Below are positions 19,702-28,866 of a stretch of 64,000 bases of DNA, in pieces (the first letter of the stretch is position 1; the number at the start of each line of letters is the position of its first letter). This DNA is from OLB7 sp966250335 (GTDB lineage Bacteria; Bacteroidota; Ignavibacteria; OLB7): contig CBINGZ010000013.1 in NCBI GenBank assembly GCA_966250335.1, positions 1 to 64,000 of the forward strand. Direction: 5' to 3'. The notes below the pieces were generated by a model, which was given only the letters and a program-made list of their open reading frames with translations, was not told the DNA's origin and did not search any database. The position numbers were made by a program, and so were the translations under genes.

Positions 19702-21855
19702 CTACGCCTCTTCCTCCTCCAGCACCGCATTCGCCACGATCTTGGCCTCCTGATCCTTCGGGACCTCCTCGTAGTGGCTGAACGCCCGGCTGTAGCTGCC
19801 GCGGCCCTGGGTCAGGGAGCGGAGACGGGCGGCGTAGCCGTAGAGTTCGTTCAGCGGGATCATCGCCTTGATGATCTGCATCGTGCCGCGAGAGTCCATG
19901 CCGCTGATGCGGCCGCGACGGCTGCTGAGATCACCCATGATATCCCCCATGTAGTCGGCGGGGGCGGCGATCTCGATGGTCCAGATCGGCTCCATGAGCT
20001 GCGGACGGCATTCCTTTACGGCCTGACGGAAACACATGCGCGCCGCCGTCTTGAACGCATTTTCGTTGGAGTCGACGGGGTGCATCTTGCCGTCGTGGAG
20101 AATCACCCGGACGTTCGACATAGGATAGCCGGCGTATGCCCCGGCGCGGAGCGTCTCCTGCACTCCCTTCTTCACGGCCGGGACGAACCGGGCGTCGATG
20201 GAGCCGCCGACGATCGAGTTGACGAAATGGAATTTCCCCCCCCACGGCAGATCCTCCAGCTCCTCGCCGCGCACCTGGTACTGAGCGGGGACCGGACGAT
20301 GCTCGTCCCACGGCTCCACATAGAAATGGACCTCGCCGAACTGACCGGCTCCTCCCGTCTGCTTGCGGTGACGGTAGCTGGTGGCGGCCGATCCCTTGAT
20401 CGTCTCACGATACGGAATGCGTGGCGGCTTCATCTCCACCTCGAAGCCGTAGCGCGCCTGGAGCCGCTTCATGATCACATCCAGATGGAGTTCGCCCAGA
20501 CCGCTGATGACCGTCTGATGCGATTCGGGGTCGATGTAGACGTTGAACGTCGGGTCCTCCTCGTGGAGCACATGGAGCCCTTCGCTCACCTTCGTCTCAT
20601 CTCCCTTCCCCTTCAGGAACATCGCGGCGTCGGTGATCGGCGCGGGGAACCAGATCGTCGGGATCTTGATCCCCTTCCCCTTCGGCGCCAGCGTGTTGTT
20701 GGTGTGCGAGTTCTTGAGCTTCACCACCGCCCCGATATCGCCGAACCGGAGCGTCCCGGCGTCCTTGCGGGTCTTGCCGTTGGTCACGAATATCTGGTTG
20801 AGACGTTCCGAGGTGCCGTTGTCGGCGTTGACGAGTTCGGCGCCGGAGGAGACCTTCCCGTTGAAGACACGGAAGAACGACAGCTCCCCCACATGCGGCT
20901 CGCTCACCGTCTTGAAGATGAAGATGATCGGATCACCCTCCTGATCCTTCCGCAGATTGACCGGGTTCGGGTTGCCGTCCTGCGCGGCGACCGGGTCGGG
21001 CATATCCATCGGACTGGGACAGTAATCGACAAGAAAATCCATCAGCGGCGTGACGCCGACGTTTTTGTTGCTGGAGACGGCGAAGAGGGGGAAGATCTTC
21101 CGGGCGATCAGCGCCTTTCTCATTCCCTGCGCCACCTGTTCGTCGGTCAGCGTTCCCTCGCTGAAATATGAATCGAGAAGCGATTCATCCGACTCGGCCA
21201 GCGTCTCAATCAGCCCCTCGCGGATCTTCGTGCAGCGCTCGGCCACCGTAGCGGGGATATCGCTGCTGTCGGTATGGACGCCGCTTCCATCCTCGGCGAA
21301 CTGCATCACCTTCATGGAGAGAATATCGACCACCGCGACAAGGTTCTTGTTCTCGTAGACGGGATATTCCAGCGGAACTATATCGCGGGAGAAATGCTCG
21401 CGGAGATATTCGAGCGTCTCCTCGAAATGCGCCTGTTCCACTCCGACCTTGGTGAGCGCGAAGAGGACGGGAATATTCGATTCCTGGGCGAACTCCCACG
21501 CGGAATCGGCGCCGAATCCGACGCCGGTGGAGGCGTCGACCGCCATGATCATGATATCGGACACACGCACGGCGGACTTCATGTCGCCGATAAAATCAGG
21601 AAACCCCGGACCGTCCAGAATATTGAGTTTGTGTCCGCGCCAGTGCGCGTGGAGCACGGAGAGCGTGAGCGAAATGCCTCGATCTATCTCATCCTGATGA
21701 AAGTCGCTTACCGTCGTCCCCTCTTCGACCCGACCGAGCCTGGTCGTCTCCTTCGCGGCGAACAACATGGCCTCGGCGAGCGTCGTCTTGCCCGACCCGC
21801 CGTGCCCCGCAAGGACAATGTTGCGGATGTTTTCCGATCTGATTTCAGCAGCCAC
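19702..21855 (-). CDS. EF-G-like translational GTPase paralogue
   Basis: A 717-aa protein with the five-domain EF-G layout and the C-terminal EF-G domain IV/V motifs. It differs from canonical EF-G: the P-loop is GHGGSGKT (17-24) rather than AHIDAGKT, G3 is DGPGFPDF (81-88), and the G4 guanine-specificity motif NKxD is replaced by TKVG (135-138). These traits fit the EF-G2/EF-G-like paralogue family, whose role is not settled; some members act only in ribosome recycling or not at all as GTPases. The gene stands alone, with its own terminator, away from the str operon, which also argues against the housekeeping fusA. Loss of the G4 Asp suggests relaxed nucleotide specificity, an inference. Confidence 0.88.
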   Translation of the reverse strand: MAAEIRSENIRNIVLAGHGGSGKTTLAEAMLFAAKETTRLGRVEEGTTVSDFHQDEIDRGISLTLSVLHAHWRGHKLNILDGPGFPDFIGDMKSAVRVSDIMIMAVDASTGVGFGADSAWEFAQESNIPVLFALTKVGVEQAHFEETLEYLREHFSRDIVPLEYPVYENKNLVAVVDILSMKVMQFAEDGSGVHTDSSDIPATVAERCTKIREGLIETLAESDESLLDSYFSEGTLTDEQVAQGMRKALIARKIFPLFAVSSNKNVGVTPLMDFLVDYCPSPMDMPDPVAAQDGNPNPVNLRKDQEGDPIIFIFKTVSEPHVGELSFFRVFNGKVSSGAELVNADNGTSERLNQIFVTNGKTRKDAGTLRFGDIGAVVKLKNSHTNNTLAPKGKGIKIPTIWFPAPITDAAMFLKGKGDETKVSEGLHVLHEEDPTFNVYIDPESHQTVISGLGELHLDVIMKRLQARYGFEVEMKPPRIPYRETIKGSAATSYRHRKQTGGAGQFGEVHFYVEPWDEHRPVPAQYQVRGEELEDLPWGGKFHFVNSIVGGSIDARFVPAVKKGVQETLRAGAYAGYPMSNVRVILHDGKMHPVDSNENAFKTAARMCFRQAVKECRPQLMEPIWTIEIAAPADYMGDIMGDLSSRRGRISGMDSRGTMQIIKAMIPLNELYGYAARLRSLTQGRGSYSRAFSHYEEVPKDQEAKIVANAVLEEEEA

Positions 21856-22033
21856 GGTTTACCTCCATATTTGGGATTGTCTGTGTGTGCCCGAATCATT
21901 CGATCGCGTCGCGACCGGCCGGAACCGGCCCCCGCAACGCTTCGAGAGTATACGGCGCGAGGGGGACGTTTTCAAGTGTCCCACCGACAAATGTTAAAAA
22001 TCTTTAACGGGGAGTTTATCGGGAATTGACGCC

Positions 22034-22064
22034 GGACCCCGCCCTATGGAGACGGGCGGGGTCC
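22034..22064. repeat. GC-rich hairpin downstream of the DUF4397 gene
   Basis: GGACCCCGCCC (22034-22044) pairs perfectly with GGGCGGGGTCC (22054-22064). It lies about 70 bases past the stop of the minus-strand lipoprotein gene. There is no T-run on either strand, so it may be a weak terminator or an RNA-stabilising hairpin. Nothing else is evident between 21856 and 22131. Confidence 0.4.
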
Positions 22065-22131
22065 GAGGGTCAATGTATTGCGTGAGGGCTCGAGCGGGGA
22101 ACGGGGAATAGGGAGAACTTCCGGAGCTCCC

Positions 22132-22845
22132 CTACTGAACGTCCTGATGAAGCTGGGCCTGGAGCCCGTACTGTCCGGTCACGTTGGCCGAGCCGAACAT
22201 CACCACGGTGTACTGCTTGCCCGCCTCCAGGGTCACCGGCACGTTCAGCAGAACGTTGCTGGTGTTGTTGTTGACGATCACCAGACTGGTGGTCGCCGTC
22301 GCCGGAACCGAGGTGAAATCGCTCGCCGACTTGTACGGGATCGATCCGCTTGTCAGGCTGGGCCCGGTGGCGTCGTTGAGGAGAACCTTGATCGGCGGAG
22401 CCGTCTCCGACCCGTTGATCACCCGCAGCGCGGCGTTCGCGCCGGAGGGGGTGATCTTCTTCGTGACGATGGCGAACCCCTCCCGCTTGTCGGCGGTCCC
22501 CCCCATGATCACCCAGATCGATTTCGTGGTATCCGCCTGCGCCTGGGCCGAGGCGAGCTCGGTTCCGTCGGTGGCGACGAACTTGATCGTGCTGGTGCCG
22601 TTCGGGATCACCGCGGTCTGCGGCGCGCCGTACTCGATCGCGGCGATCAGCGAGGCGTTCTCCCGCTTTACCGCCACATTGGAGGTGTAGGCGGGATTGG
22701 CGTGAAGAACCCGGATCGAGGAGTTTCCGGTCGGCGACGGAGTCACCGGGTCATCGGAGCATCCCCCGGTGAAAAGAGCGAGGGCAGCTCCGATCGGCAG
22801 CAGAAAGCGGCCGACCCGGCGCCCGAATGATACGTGCTTGTTCAT
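22132..22845 (-). CDS. DUF4397-type lipoprotein
   Basis: A 237-aa lipoprotein. The signal peptide ends in the lipobox LFTGGC (acylated Cys near residue 28), followed by a disordered SDDPVTPSP spacer. The mature part has two related beta-sandwich halves beginning SSIRVLHANPAYTSNVAV and AALRVINGSETAPPIKVLL, the pattern of DUF4397, a family of Ig-like cell-surface domains. Aspartate after the acylated Cys is absent (Ser +2). Surface or periplasmic anchoring is well supported; function is unknown. It stands alone and is transcribed away from uvrA. Confidence 0.85.
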   Translation of the reverse strand: MNKHVSFGRRVGRFLLPIGAALALFTGGCSDDPVTPSPTGNSSIRVLHANPAYTSNVAVKRENASLIAAIEYGAPQTAVIPNGTSTIKFVATDGTELASAQAQADTTKSIWVIMGGTADKREGFAIVTKKITPSGANAALRVINGSETAPPIKVLLNDATGPSLTSGSIPYKSASDFTSVPATATTSLVIVNNNTSNVLLNVPVTLEAGKQYTVVMFGSANVTGQYGLQAQLHQDVQ

Positions 22846-23263
22846 GTGTGTTACCGGTTGAACGTGTTATTAAGGATACAACGTGAGTTCCCGCAACGGA
22901 AGTTCCTTCCCCCTCTCCATCCCCCCTCCGACAAGGCTCCCGCAGGGAGCACCAGGACGTAGCCCCCCCACAACGGCCCCCCCATGAACCCCGCCGCGGG
23001 TCACGAAATATAGCCATATCACAACCGGGGATTCCCCCGGCAGGCGCGGTCGGACGGACCCGGATTCCTCCGCCCCCGACCCGCCGTCAAGAGACACATC
23101 GAGGCTCGCAGGGTAACCGGAGAAGCCGTTTTTTCCACGATTCCCCGTCCTTCCGGTGACAAGGTGATAATACGCACACCTACCCCTTGTCCCGGTGCCC
23201 GCGATTGATATAACTTGCCCGGTTGCCGACCTCCTGCACGCCCAAAACGAGAGAGCGCACGCA
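22846..23263. other. Divergent intergenic region with possible uvrA promoter
   Basis: About 400 bases between the divergent lipoprotein and uvrA genes. It is C-rich, with no convincing gene. TTG at 23188-23190 and TATAACTTG at about 23208-23216 are spaced like a weak -33/-7 pair. If they are the uvrA promoter, translation must begin downstream, which favours the TTG start at 23264. Confidence 0.35.
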
Positions 23264-26200
23264 TTGAAGACCCGCAAGAACAGCAAGAATCCGACGGAGA
23301 TCCTTCCCGATCTCCCTCCCGAGCCGGCTTCCGATCAGTCCGCCTCACGACTCGACTTCGCCCCCGGCGACGGCATTGTGGTGCGCGGGGCGCGGGAACA
23401 CAATCTGAAAGGGGTCGATGTCGATATCCCGCGCGACTCCCTGACGGTCATCACCGGCCTCTCGGGGTCGGGAAAATCCTCACTGGCGTTCGATACGATC
23501 TATGCCGAGGGACAGCGGCGCTACGTGGAGAGCCTTTCCCCCTACGCCCGCCAGTTTCTGGGACTGATGGAACGGCCGGAGGTTGAGTTGATCGAGGGAC
23601 TTTCTCCCGCGATCTCCATCGAACAGAAAACGGTCTCCACCAACCCCCGCTCCACGGTCGGCACCACGACGGAGATCTACGATTTCCTCCGCCTCCTCTT
23701 CGCCCGCGCCGGCGTGCAGCACTGCACCAACTGCGGGCAGCCGGTGGTGAAGCAGTCGCTCGATCAGATCCTGGAAGCGGTTCAGGAAGATTTCGCGGGG
23801 AAACGGATCGCCATCCTCGCCCCGATCGTCAGAGGGCGCAAGGGACATTACCAGGAGCTCTTCGAGAAGATCCTGCGCGACGGCTTCACCCGCGTCCGGA
23901 CCGACGGGCAGTTCCAGGAGATCGCCGCCGGCATGAAGCTCGACCGCTACAAGGTCCACAACATCGAGATCGTCGTCGACAGGCTGGAGGTGAACGACGG
24001 GGCGAAATCGCGCCTCTTCAACTCCCTGGAGACGGCTCTGAAGTTCGGCGAGGGGAACGTGATCGTCACCCTGTGGGACAAGGAGGGGGGGGATGCCCTC
24101 TTCTCGGAGAAACTCGCCTGCCCTACCTGCCGGATCAGCTACGAGGAGCCGGAACCGAACTCCTTCTCCTTCAACTCCCCCTACGGCGCCTGCCCCACCT
24201 GCGACGGGCTCGGGGAGTCGACGGAGTTCTCGATGGAGCTCCTCATTCCCGACCGGAGCCTCTCGCTCAAGCAGGAGGCGCTTCGTCCCCTCGGAAAGCC
24301 GCGGAAGACATGGCAGTGGGCCCAGGTGACGGCGGTGATCGAACATTTCGACCTCACGCTCGACACCCCGATCGCCGAGTATAGCAAGGAGGCGTTCAAC
24401 ACGCTGATGAACGGCGGCGGCAAGCAGAAGTTCTCCATCCCCTACACCTACCCGAACGGCAGACGGGTGACCTACAACCACAGGTTCGAGGGGGTGATCG
24501 CCAACCTGAAGCACAGCTACACGAACACCAGCTCCGGCACCAGCCGTCAATGGCTGGAGTCGTTCATGACCGCCGTGAAATGTCCCACCTGCGGCGGCGG
24601 ACGGCTGAAGCCGGAAAGCCTGGCCGTGCTGATCGACGGCAGGAACATCAGCGACGTCGCCTCCCTCCCGATCGCCGAGGCGGTCGATGCGCTCTCAGGG
24701 CTGACGCTTACGAAACGCCAGCGGGAGATCGCCCATCTGATCATCAAGGAACTGGTGGAGAGGATGCACTTCCTGCTGGAGGTCGGCCTCCACTACCTGA
24801 CGCTCGACAGATCGACCCGCTCCCTCTCCGGCGGCGAGGCGCAGCGTATCAGGCTGGCGACGCAGATCGGTTCGCAGCTGAGCGGCGTCCTCTACGTGCT
24901 CGATGAGCCGTCGATCGGCCTGCATCAGCACGACAACGTCAAGCTGATAGGCTCGCTGAAGCGGCTGCGCGACCTTGGGAACACGGTGATCGTGGTGGAA
25001 CATGATCGTGAAATGATAGAATCGGCCGACTACGTGATCGATCTCGGTCCCGGCGCCGGCGAACTGGGAGGACGGCTCGTGGGTGCCGCGGTCCCCGAGA
25101 TGTTCCTGACCTATCTCCCCGGAAGCGCTCCTTCCGCTCCGGAAACGAAGCCGAAGCGGGGACGGAAAAAGGCCGCCGAACCGGAGCCTGCCGCAACCGC
25201 CGCCGAGAGCGTCAACGGAACGGCCGACCCTCTTCCCGAGGGAGCCTCCGTCAACGGCGTCGACACCGGCAGGAGCATGACGTTCCAGTACCTGACCGGC
25301 GAGCGGATCATAGAGATACCGGCGAAGCGACGGGATGGAAACGGCAGGGCGATCGAGCTGCACGGCGCGCACGGGCACAACCTGAAGCAGGTCGACCTGC
25401 GGCTTCCGCTGGGAACGTTCATCTGCATCACCGGGCTCTCGGGATCGGGGAAATCGTCCCTTATTAACGAGACCCTCTATCCGATCCTCTCGCATCATTT
25501 TTATGCGAGCCATTCGGCGCCGCTCCCGTACGACGAGATCGAGGGGCTGGAGCATATCGACAAGGTGATCGACATCGACCAGTCGCCGATCGGGCGGACT
25601 CCCCGCTCCAACCCGGCGACCTACACCGGCGTCTTCACCTACATCCGTGATCTCTTCACGCAGCTCCCGGAGTCGAAGATCCGCGGCTACGCGGCCGGGC
25701 GCTTCAGCTTCAACGTGGCGGGGGGACGCTGCGAGGAGTGCCAGGGGGACGGACTGAAGAAGATCGAAATGAACTTCCTCCCCGATGTCTACGTGACCTG
25801 CGAGGTCTGCAACGGCCGCCGCTACAACCGCGAGACGCTGGAGGTCACCTACAAGGGAAAATCGATCTCCGATGTGCTGGAGATGACCGTCGCGGAAGCG
25901 AACGACTTCTTCGAGGATATCCCCCGTATCAAGCGGAAACTGAAGACGCTGAACGACGTCGGGCTCGGCTACATACGGCTCGGGCAGCAGGCCACCACCA
26001 TCTCCGGCGGCGAGGCGCAGCGGGTGAAGCTTGCCACGGAGCTCTCCAAGGTGAGCACCGGGCGAACCCTCTATCTGCTCGACGAACCGACCACCGGCCT
26101 CCATTTCGAGGATGTGCGGATGCTGCTGAAGGTGGTGCAGTCGCTGGTGGACAAGGGGAACACGGTGATCGTGATCGAGCACAACATGGATGTGATAAAA

Positions 26201-26374
26201 TCGGCCGACTGGCTGATAGATCTCGGTCCCGAGGGGGGCCGCAACGGAGGGACGATCGTGGCCGAGGGACCGCCGGAAGCGGTGATGGAGAACCGAAAGA
26301 GCTATACCGGGCGTTATCTGAAGCTGGAGATCGAACGGGACCTGCGGCTGATGGCGCGCAGGAGCTCCCGATGA
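23264..26374 (+). CDS. uvrA: Excinuclease ABC subunit A
   Basis: UvrA, the damage-recognition ATPase of nucleotide excision repair, which loads UvrB. All hallmarks are present: first Walker A GLSGSGKSS, zinc ligands CTNCG and CPTC...CPTC, signature LSGGEAQRIRLAT with LDEPSIGLH, second Walker A GLSGSGKSS, second zinc module CEEC...CEVC, and signature ISGGEAQRVKLAT with LDEPTTGLH. It is over 1030 residues against about 940 in E. coli. The extra length is mainly a low-complexity linker (about 25130-25290) rich in Lys, Pro, Ala and Glu between the two ATPase halves. The TTG at 23264 is preceded by a GAGAG Shine-Dalgarno and gives MKTRKN; an in-frame GTG at 23195 would add 23 residues but has no ribosome-binding site. 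Confidence 0.96.
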   Translation: MKTRKNSKNPTEILPDLPPEPASDQSASRLDFAPGDGIVVRGAREHNLKGVDVDIPRDSLTVITGLSGSGKSSLAFDTIYAEGQRRYVESLSPYARQFLGLMERPEVELIEGLSPAISIEQKTVSTNPRSTVGTTTEIYDFLRLLFARAGVQHCTNCGQPVVKQSLDQILEAVQEDFAGKRIAILAPIVRGRKGHYQELFEKILRDGFTRVRTDGQFQEIAAGMKLDRYKVHNIEIVVDRLEVNDGAKSRLFNSLETALKFGEGNVIVTLWDKEGGDALFSEKLACPTCRISYEEPEPNSFSFNSPYGACPTCDGLGESTEFSMELLIPDRSLSLKQEALRPLGKPRKTWQWAQVTAVIEHFDLTLDTPIAEYSKEAFNTLMNGGGKQKFSIPYTYPNGRRVTYNHRFEGVIANLKHSYTNTSSGTSRQWLESFMTAVKCPTCGGGRLKPESLAVLIDGRNISDVASLPIAEAVDALSGLTLTKRQREIAHLIIKELVERMHFLLEVGLHYLTLDRSTRSLSGGEAQRIRLATQIGSQLSGVLYVLDEPSIGLHQHDNVKLIGSLKRLRDLGNTVIVVEHDREMIESADYVIDLGPGAGELGGRLVGAAVPEMFLTYLPGSAPSAPETKPKRGRKKAAEPEPAATAAESVNGTADPLPEGASVNGVDTGRSMTFQYLTGERIIEIPAKRRDGNGRAIELHGAHGHNLKQVDLRLPLGTFICITGLSGSGKSSLINETLYPILSHHFYASHSAPLPYDEIEGLEHIDKVIDIDQSPIGRTPRSNPATYTGVFTYIRDLFTQLPESKIRGYAAGRFSFNVAGGRCEECQGDGLKKIEMNFLPDVYVTCEVCNGRRYNRETLEVTYKGKSISDVLEMTVAEANDFFEDIPRIKRKLKTLNDVGLGYIRLGQQATTISGGEAQRVKLATELSKVSTGRTLYLLDEPTTGLHFEDVRMLLKVVQSLVDKGNTVIVIEHNMDVIKSADWLIDLGPEGGRNGGTIVAEGPPEAVMENRKSYTGRYLKLEIERDLRLMARRSSR

Positions 26375-26412
26375 GGAGCGAAGGGGCCAAAATCGTCCGT
26401 TTAAGATATTTC

Positions 26413-26441
26413 TTTTGAAAAAGAACCGCTTTTGTATATTG
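26413..26441 (+). promoter_or_regulatory. Candidate promoter of the Hc1-like gene
   Basis: TTTTG (26413-26417) followed after 17 bases by TATATTG (26435-26441), resembling the Bacteroidota -33/-7 promoter though the -7 element is not a perfect TAnnTTTG. It lies 100 bases before the ATG at 26541. Confidence 0.35.
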
Positions 26442-26540
26442 AGCGGGCAAATCTTTCGAAAAACGAACGTTCCTCTCCAACCGATTGACCGCGGAGAGCC
26501 TGCGGATCAGAGTACTTCAACAACGCCAGGAGGAATCATC

Positions 26541-26738
26541 ATGAGCCGTTTCGAAGACCTGAAGAGTCTGGTAGCCAGCTTCGAGAAGGATTTCGAAAAG
26601 TTCTACGAGAAGGAGAACAAAGCTGCAGGCGTGCGGGTCCGCAAGCACATGCAGGAACTCCGTAAGTTCGCACAGGACATTCGTGACGAAGTACAGTCGC
26701 TGAAGAAAGATGGGACCGAAGAGAGCAACGCAGAGTGA
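26541..26738 (+). CDS. Histone H1-like nucleoid protein (Hc1 family)
   Basis: A 65-aa very polar helical protein beginning MSRFEDLKSLV, with FEKFYEKENKAAGVRVRKHM and LRKFAQDIRDEVQSLKK. This is the N-terminal domain pattern of histone H1-like protein Hc1 (PF07432), which is found as short stand-alone forms in Bacteroidota and Chlorobiota and binds DNA or the nucleoid. The Lys/Ala-rich tail of chlamydial Hc1 is absent. ATG 26541 is chosen because AGGAGGA lies 8-14 bases before it; the longer frame from 26415 has no ribosome-binding site. Its stop overlaps the start of the next gene. Confidence 0.88.
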   Translation: MSRFEDLKSLVASFEKDFEKFYEKENKAAGVRVRKHMQELRKFAQDIRDEVQSLKKDGTEESNAE

Positions 26739-27838
26739 TGCGTGATTCGACGCGGAAATCATCTATTCGCGACTCTTACATCGGGCGGCCGACGTTGCGG
26801 GACCACTGGTCATGCTGCGTCGACCGCCCGTCCCCGTTTCGCCGATCGATCCCCGGCGACCGGCTCCGTGCGGCGGCACGCACGCTCGTTCCTCTCCTTC
26901 CCTGCCTGATTCTGGCGGGTCTGACGTCGTGCGACGACGAGCCGGCCCCCGGCGGCGGCGCCGACAGCACGGCCGGCGTCTACGACATGACGTTCGAGAG
27001 GCCGGAGTTCGAGGACGCCCGCCGGATCGACACGATCATGAACGTCGATCTGGACGACGACGGCCGGCTGGAATATATCGTTGCGAGTATCCTTCCGGAA
27101 GAGAATCTTCCGCCGCTCGCCCGTGCCGATCTCGTGCAGATCTACAGGTTCGACACCGTCGCCGCCGGCTACGCGCCGGTCGCGACCGACAGCGTGCACT
27201 GGACGGCGGAATACACCCTCCGCGACGTCACCGGAGACCGGCTCCCCGATCTCCTGGTACGGGTCAACAGCGGCGGCAACGATCTGGTCGCCTCCAGCGG
27301 ACTCTACGTCTACTCCGGACACGGCGGATCGATCAGAGCCGTCTACCGCTCCACCAGCGGCGACCCGGCCCTGGCGACGATCGAGCAGGTTCAGGGGGAT
27401 GCGATCCTCGTCCACGACCTCTTCTGGCCGATCTTCGCCTCGCACGCGGAGGCGGCTCCGTACGTCTCCGATATCCTTGCGTTCAAGGTCGGGCCGGAAG
27501 GAGCGGGGAAAGGAAAATTCGCCAGCGTCCGCGGCGAGCAGAGCAGGTACTTCCTGAAGGAAGCGGAAAACTATCTGACGCAGTATCGCGACGCGCGGAA
27601 CCTCCCCCCCGTCGACACGACCGGGATGGACTCCACGGCGATCGACTCGGCGATCTACACCCGCGAGGTCGGGCTCTTCAACCCCGCGGCGCTGACGATG
27701 ATCGCGTTCAGGAACGCGGGGAACGGACGATCGCTCAGATCGTTCTGGGACTCCGAACGTCTCTATCTCCAGAGCGAACTTGCGCCCGACCGGTTCACGA
27801 CACTCGATTCGATGTATGCGAACGCGGTGATGAAGTAG
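26738..27838 (+). CDS. Putative lipoprotein with FG-GAP-like motifs
   Basis: About 366 aa. An unusually long basic N-terminal region leads into a hydrophobic segment and lipobox LTSC (Cys near residue 65), so it is probably a lipoprotein. Two Asp-rich motifs, NVDLDDDGRLEYIVAS and LRDVTGDRLPDLLVRV, resemble single FG-GAP/VCBS calcium loops. The rest is not recognised. The ATG at 26738 (or the overlapping GTG at 26735) overlaps the stop of the Hc1 gene, so the two are coupled. The long n-region suggests the real start may lie further in, but no better start with a ribosome-binding site is seen. Confidence 0.75.
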   Translation: MRDSTRKSSIRDSYIGRPTLRDHWSCCVDRPSPFRRSIPGDRLRAAARTLVPLLPCLILAGLTSCDDEPAPGGGADSTAGVYDMTFERPEFEDARRIDTIMNVDLDDDGRLEYIVASILPEENLPPLARADLVQIYRFDTVAAGYAPVATDSVHWTAEYTLRDVTGDRLPDLLVRVNSGGNDLVASSGLYVYSGHGGSIRAVYRSTSGDPALATIEQVQGDAILVHDLFWPIFASHAEAAPYVSDILAFKVGPEGAGKGKFASVRGEQSRYFLKEAENYLTQYRDARNLPPVDTTGMDSTAIDSAIYTREVGLFNPAALTMIAFRNAGNGRSLRSFWDSERLYLQSELAPDRFTTLDSMYANAVMK

Positions 27839-27899
27839 GCGGCCCCCCGGCCCCGGAGCGCCCGGCACGATGAACCCGATACAGGACCAGTAGACTACG

Positions 27900-28403
27900 A
27901 TGACCCGTCCACTCCCGCCACGACTGCGTGAAACCATGACGCAACAGGGGGAACGCGCGCGCATCCGGCGGAAACGGATCTATCTGATCGTCATTCCGCT
28001 GCTGGCGATCCCGGTGCTGCTGCTCACCTACGGGCTGGTGGAACGGACCCTCGTCCGTCCCCGTGTGGACGCGACGGTGGAGCAGACCGACATGTACGTC
28101 AAGGCGGGGGAGCATATCCAGGTGAACGTGGTGAACGCGTGCGGGGTCAACGGCATCGCGCAGCGTTTCACCGAATTCCTCCGCGCCCGCCGGTTCGACG
28201 TCCCCGAATACGGAACGGAAACCAGACTGGAGCCGTTTTCGAAGGTTGTCGACAGGATAGGAGATCCCGTATCGGCACGGAAGATCGCCTACGCGCTCGG
28301 CATCGATCCGGAACGGATCGAGACCGACATCGACAGCACCCTCTACCTTCGCGCCACGGTGCTGATCGGTGAGGACTACATGGCGCTACGGCCGATGAAG
28401 TAG
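27900..28403 (+). CDS. LytR C-terminal-domain membrane protein
   Basis: A 167-aa protein with a short basic cytoplasmic N-terminus, one transmembrane segment (IYLIVIPLLAIPVLLLTYGLV, about 27-47) and an extracytoplasmic LytR_C domain. The domain starts QVNVVNACGVNGIAQRFTEF and ends LRATVLIGEDY, a fold found at the C-terminus of cell-envelope LytR/CpsA/Psr proteins and here stand-alone. It lies 33 bases before rsfS in the same direction, a neighbourhood I recall from related genomes. A cell-wall or envelope role is inferred from the domain only. Confidence 0.82.
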   Translation: MTRPLPPRLRETMTQQGERARIRRKRIYLIVIPLLAIPVLLLTYGLVERTLVRPRVDATVEQTDMYVKAGEHIQVNVVNACGVNGIAQRFTEFLRARRFDVPEYGTETRLEPFSKVVDRIGDPVSARKIAYALGIDPERIETDIDSTLYLRATVLIGEDYMALRPMK

Positions 28404-28436
28404 AGATTCAGCATACTTACGACAGAGTACGATCCA

Positions 28437-28826
28437 ATGTCAAAACGACCCGCACGATCCCGACATCCGAAGACCCTTGCCCGCTGGTGCGCCAAGGCGA
28501 TGCTGGAGAAAAAGGCGAAGGATGTCGTCATGCTCGATATTCGCGGGCTGACGGACATCACAGATTTCTTCGTGGTCTGCACCGCCGACAGCGATATCCA
28601 CCTGAAGGCGATCGCCGACGGCGTGCTGGACGAGATGGTCGACCACGAGGTGAAGCCGTACCGCACCGAGGGGTGGCAGGGGGGGCAGTGGATCATCCTC
28701 GATTTCGTCGAGGTGGTGGTCCATATCTTCTACAAGGAGACCCGGGGCTTCTACAACATCGAGCGCCTCTGGTCCGACGCCAAGGTGGAGCGCGTGGTGG
28801 ACGAGGTGCCGGAGGAGACGGTCTGA
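28437..28826 (+). CDS. rsfS: Ribosome silencing factor RsfS
   Basis: A 129-aa RsfS/Iojap protein, which binds ribosomal protein uL14 and blocks subunit joining when nutrients are low. Diagnostic motifs are KAKDVVMLDIRGLTDITDFF, VVCTADSDIHLKAIAD, EGWQGGQWIILDF and VVVHIFYKETRGFYNIERLW. Length and motifs match the family; the first 15 residues are a basic extension. It is cotranscribed with the LytR_C gene upstream and probably with the ArgS-like gene 40 bases downstream. Confidence 0.95.
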   Translation: MSKRPARSRHPKTLARWCAKAMLEKKAKDVVMLDIRGLTDITDFFVVCTADSDIHLKAIADGVLDEMVDHEVKPYRTEGWQGGQWIILDFVEVVVHIFYKETRGFYNIERLWSDAKVERVVDEVPEETV

Positions 28827-28866
28827 CCCCTCCCCCGTCGCGAGCCGACAACCGACCGACGTTCCG

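Noticed and set aside
19774..21171. Plus-strand frame of 465 codons opposite the EF-G-like gene
   Set aside because: It mirrors the well-supported EF-G frame and is rich in Arg, His and Asp, typical of antisense translation of GC-rich genes.
24695..26182. Minus-strand frame of 495 codons opposite uvrA
   Set aside because: It is antisense to UvrA, with no start signal or family resemblance.
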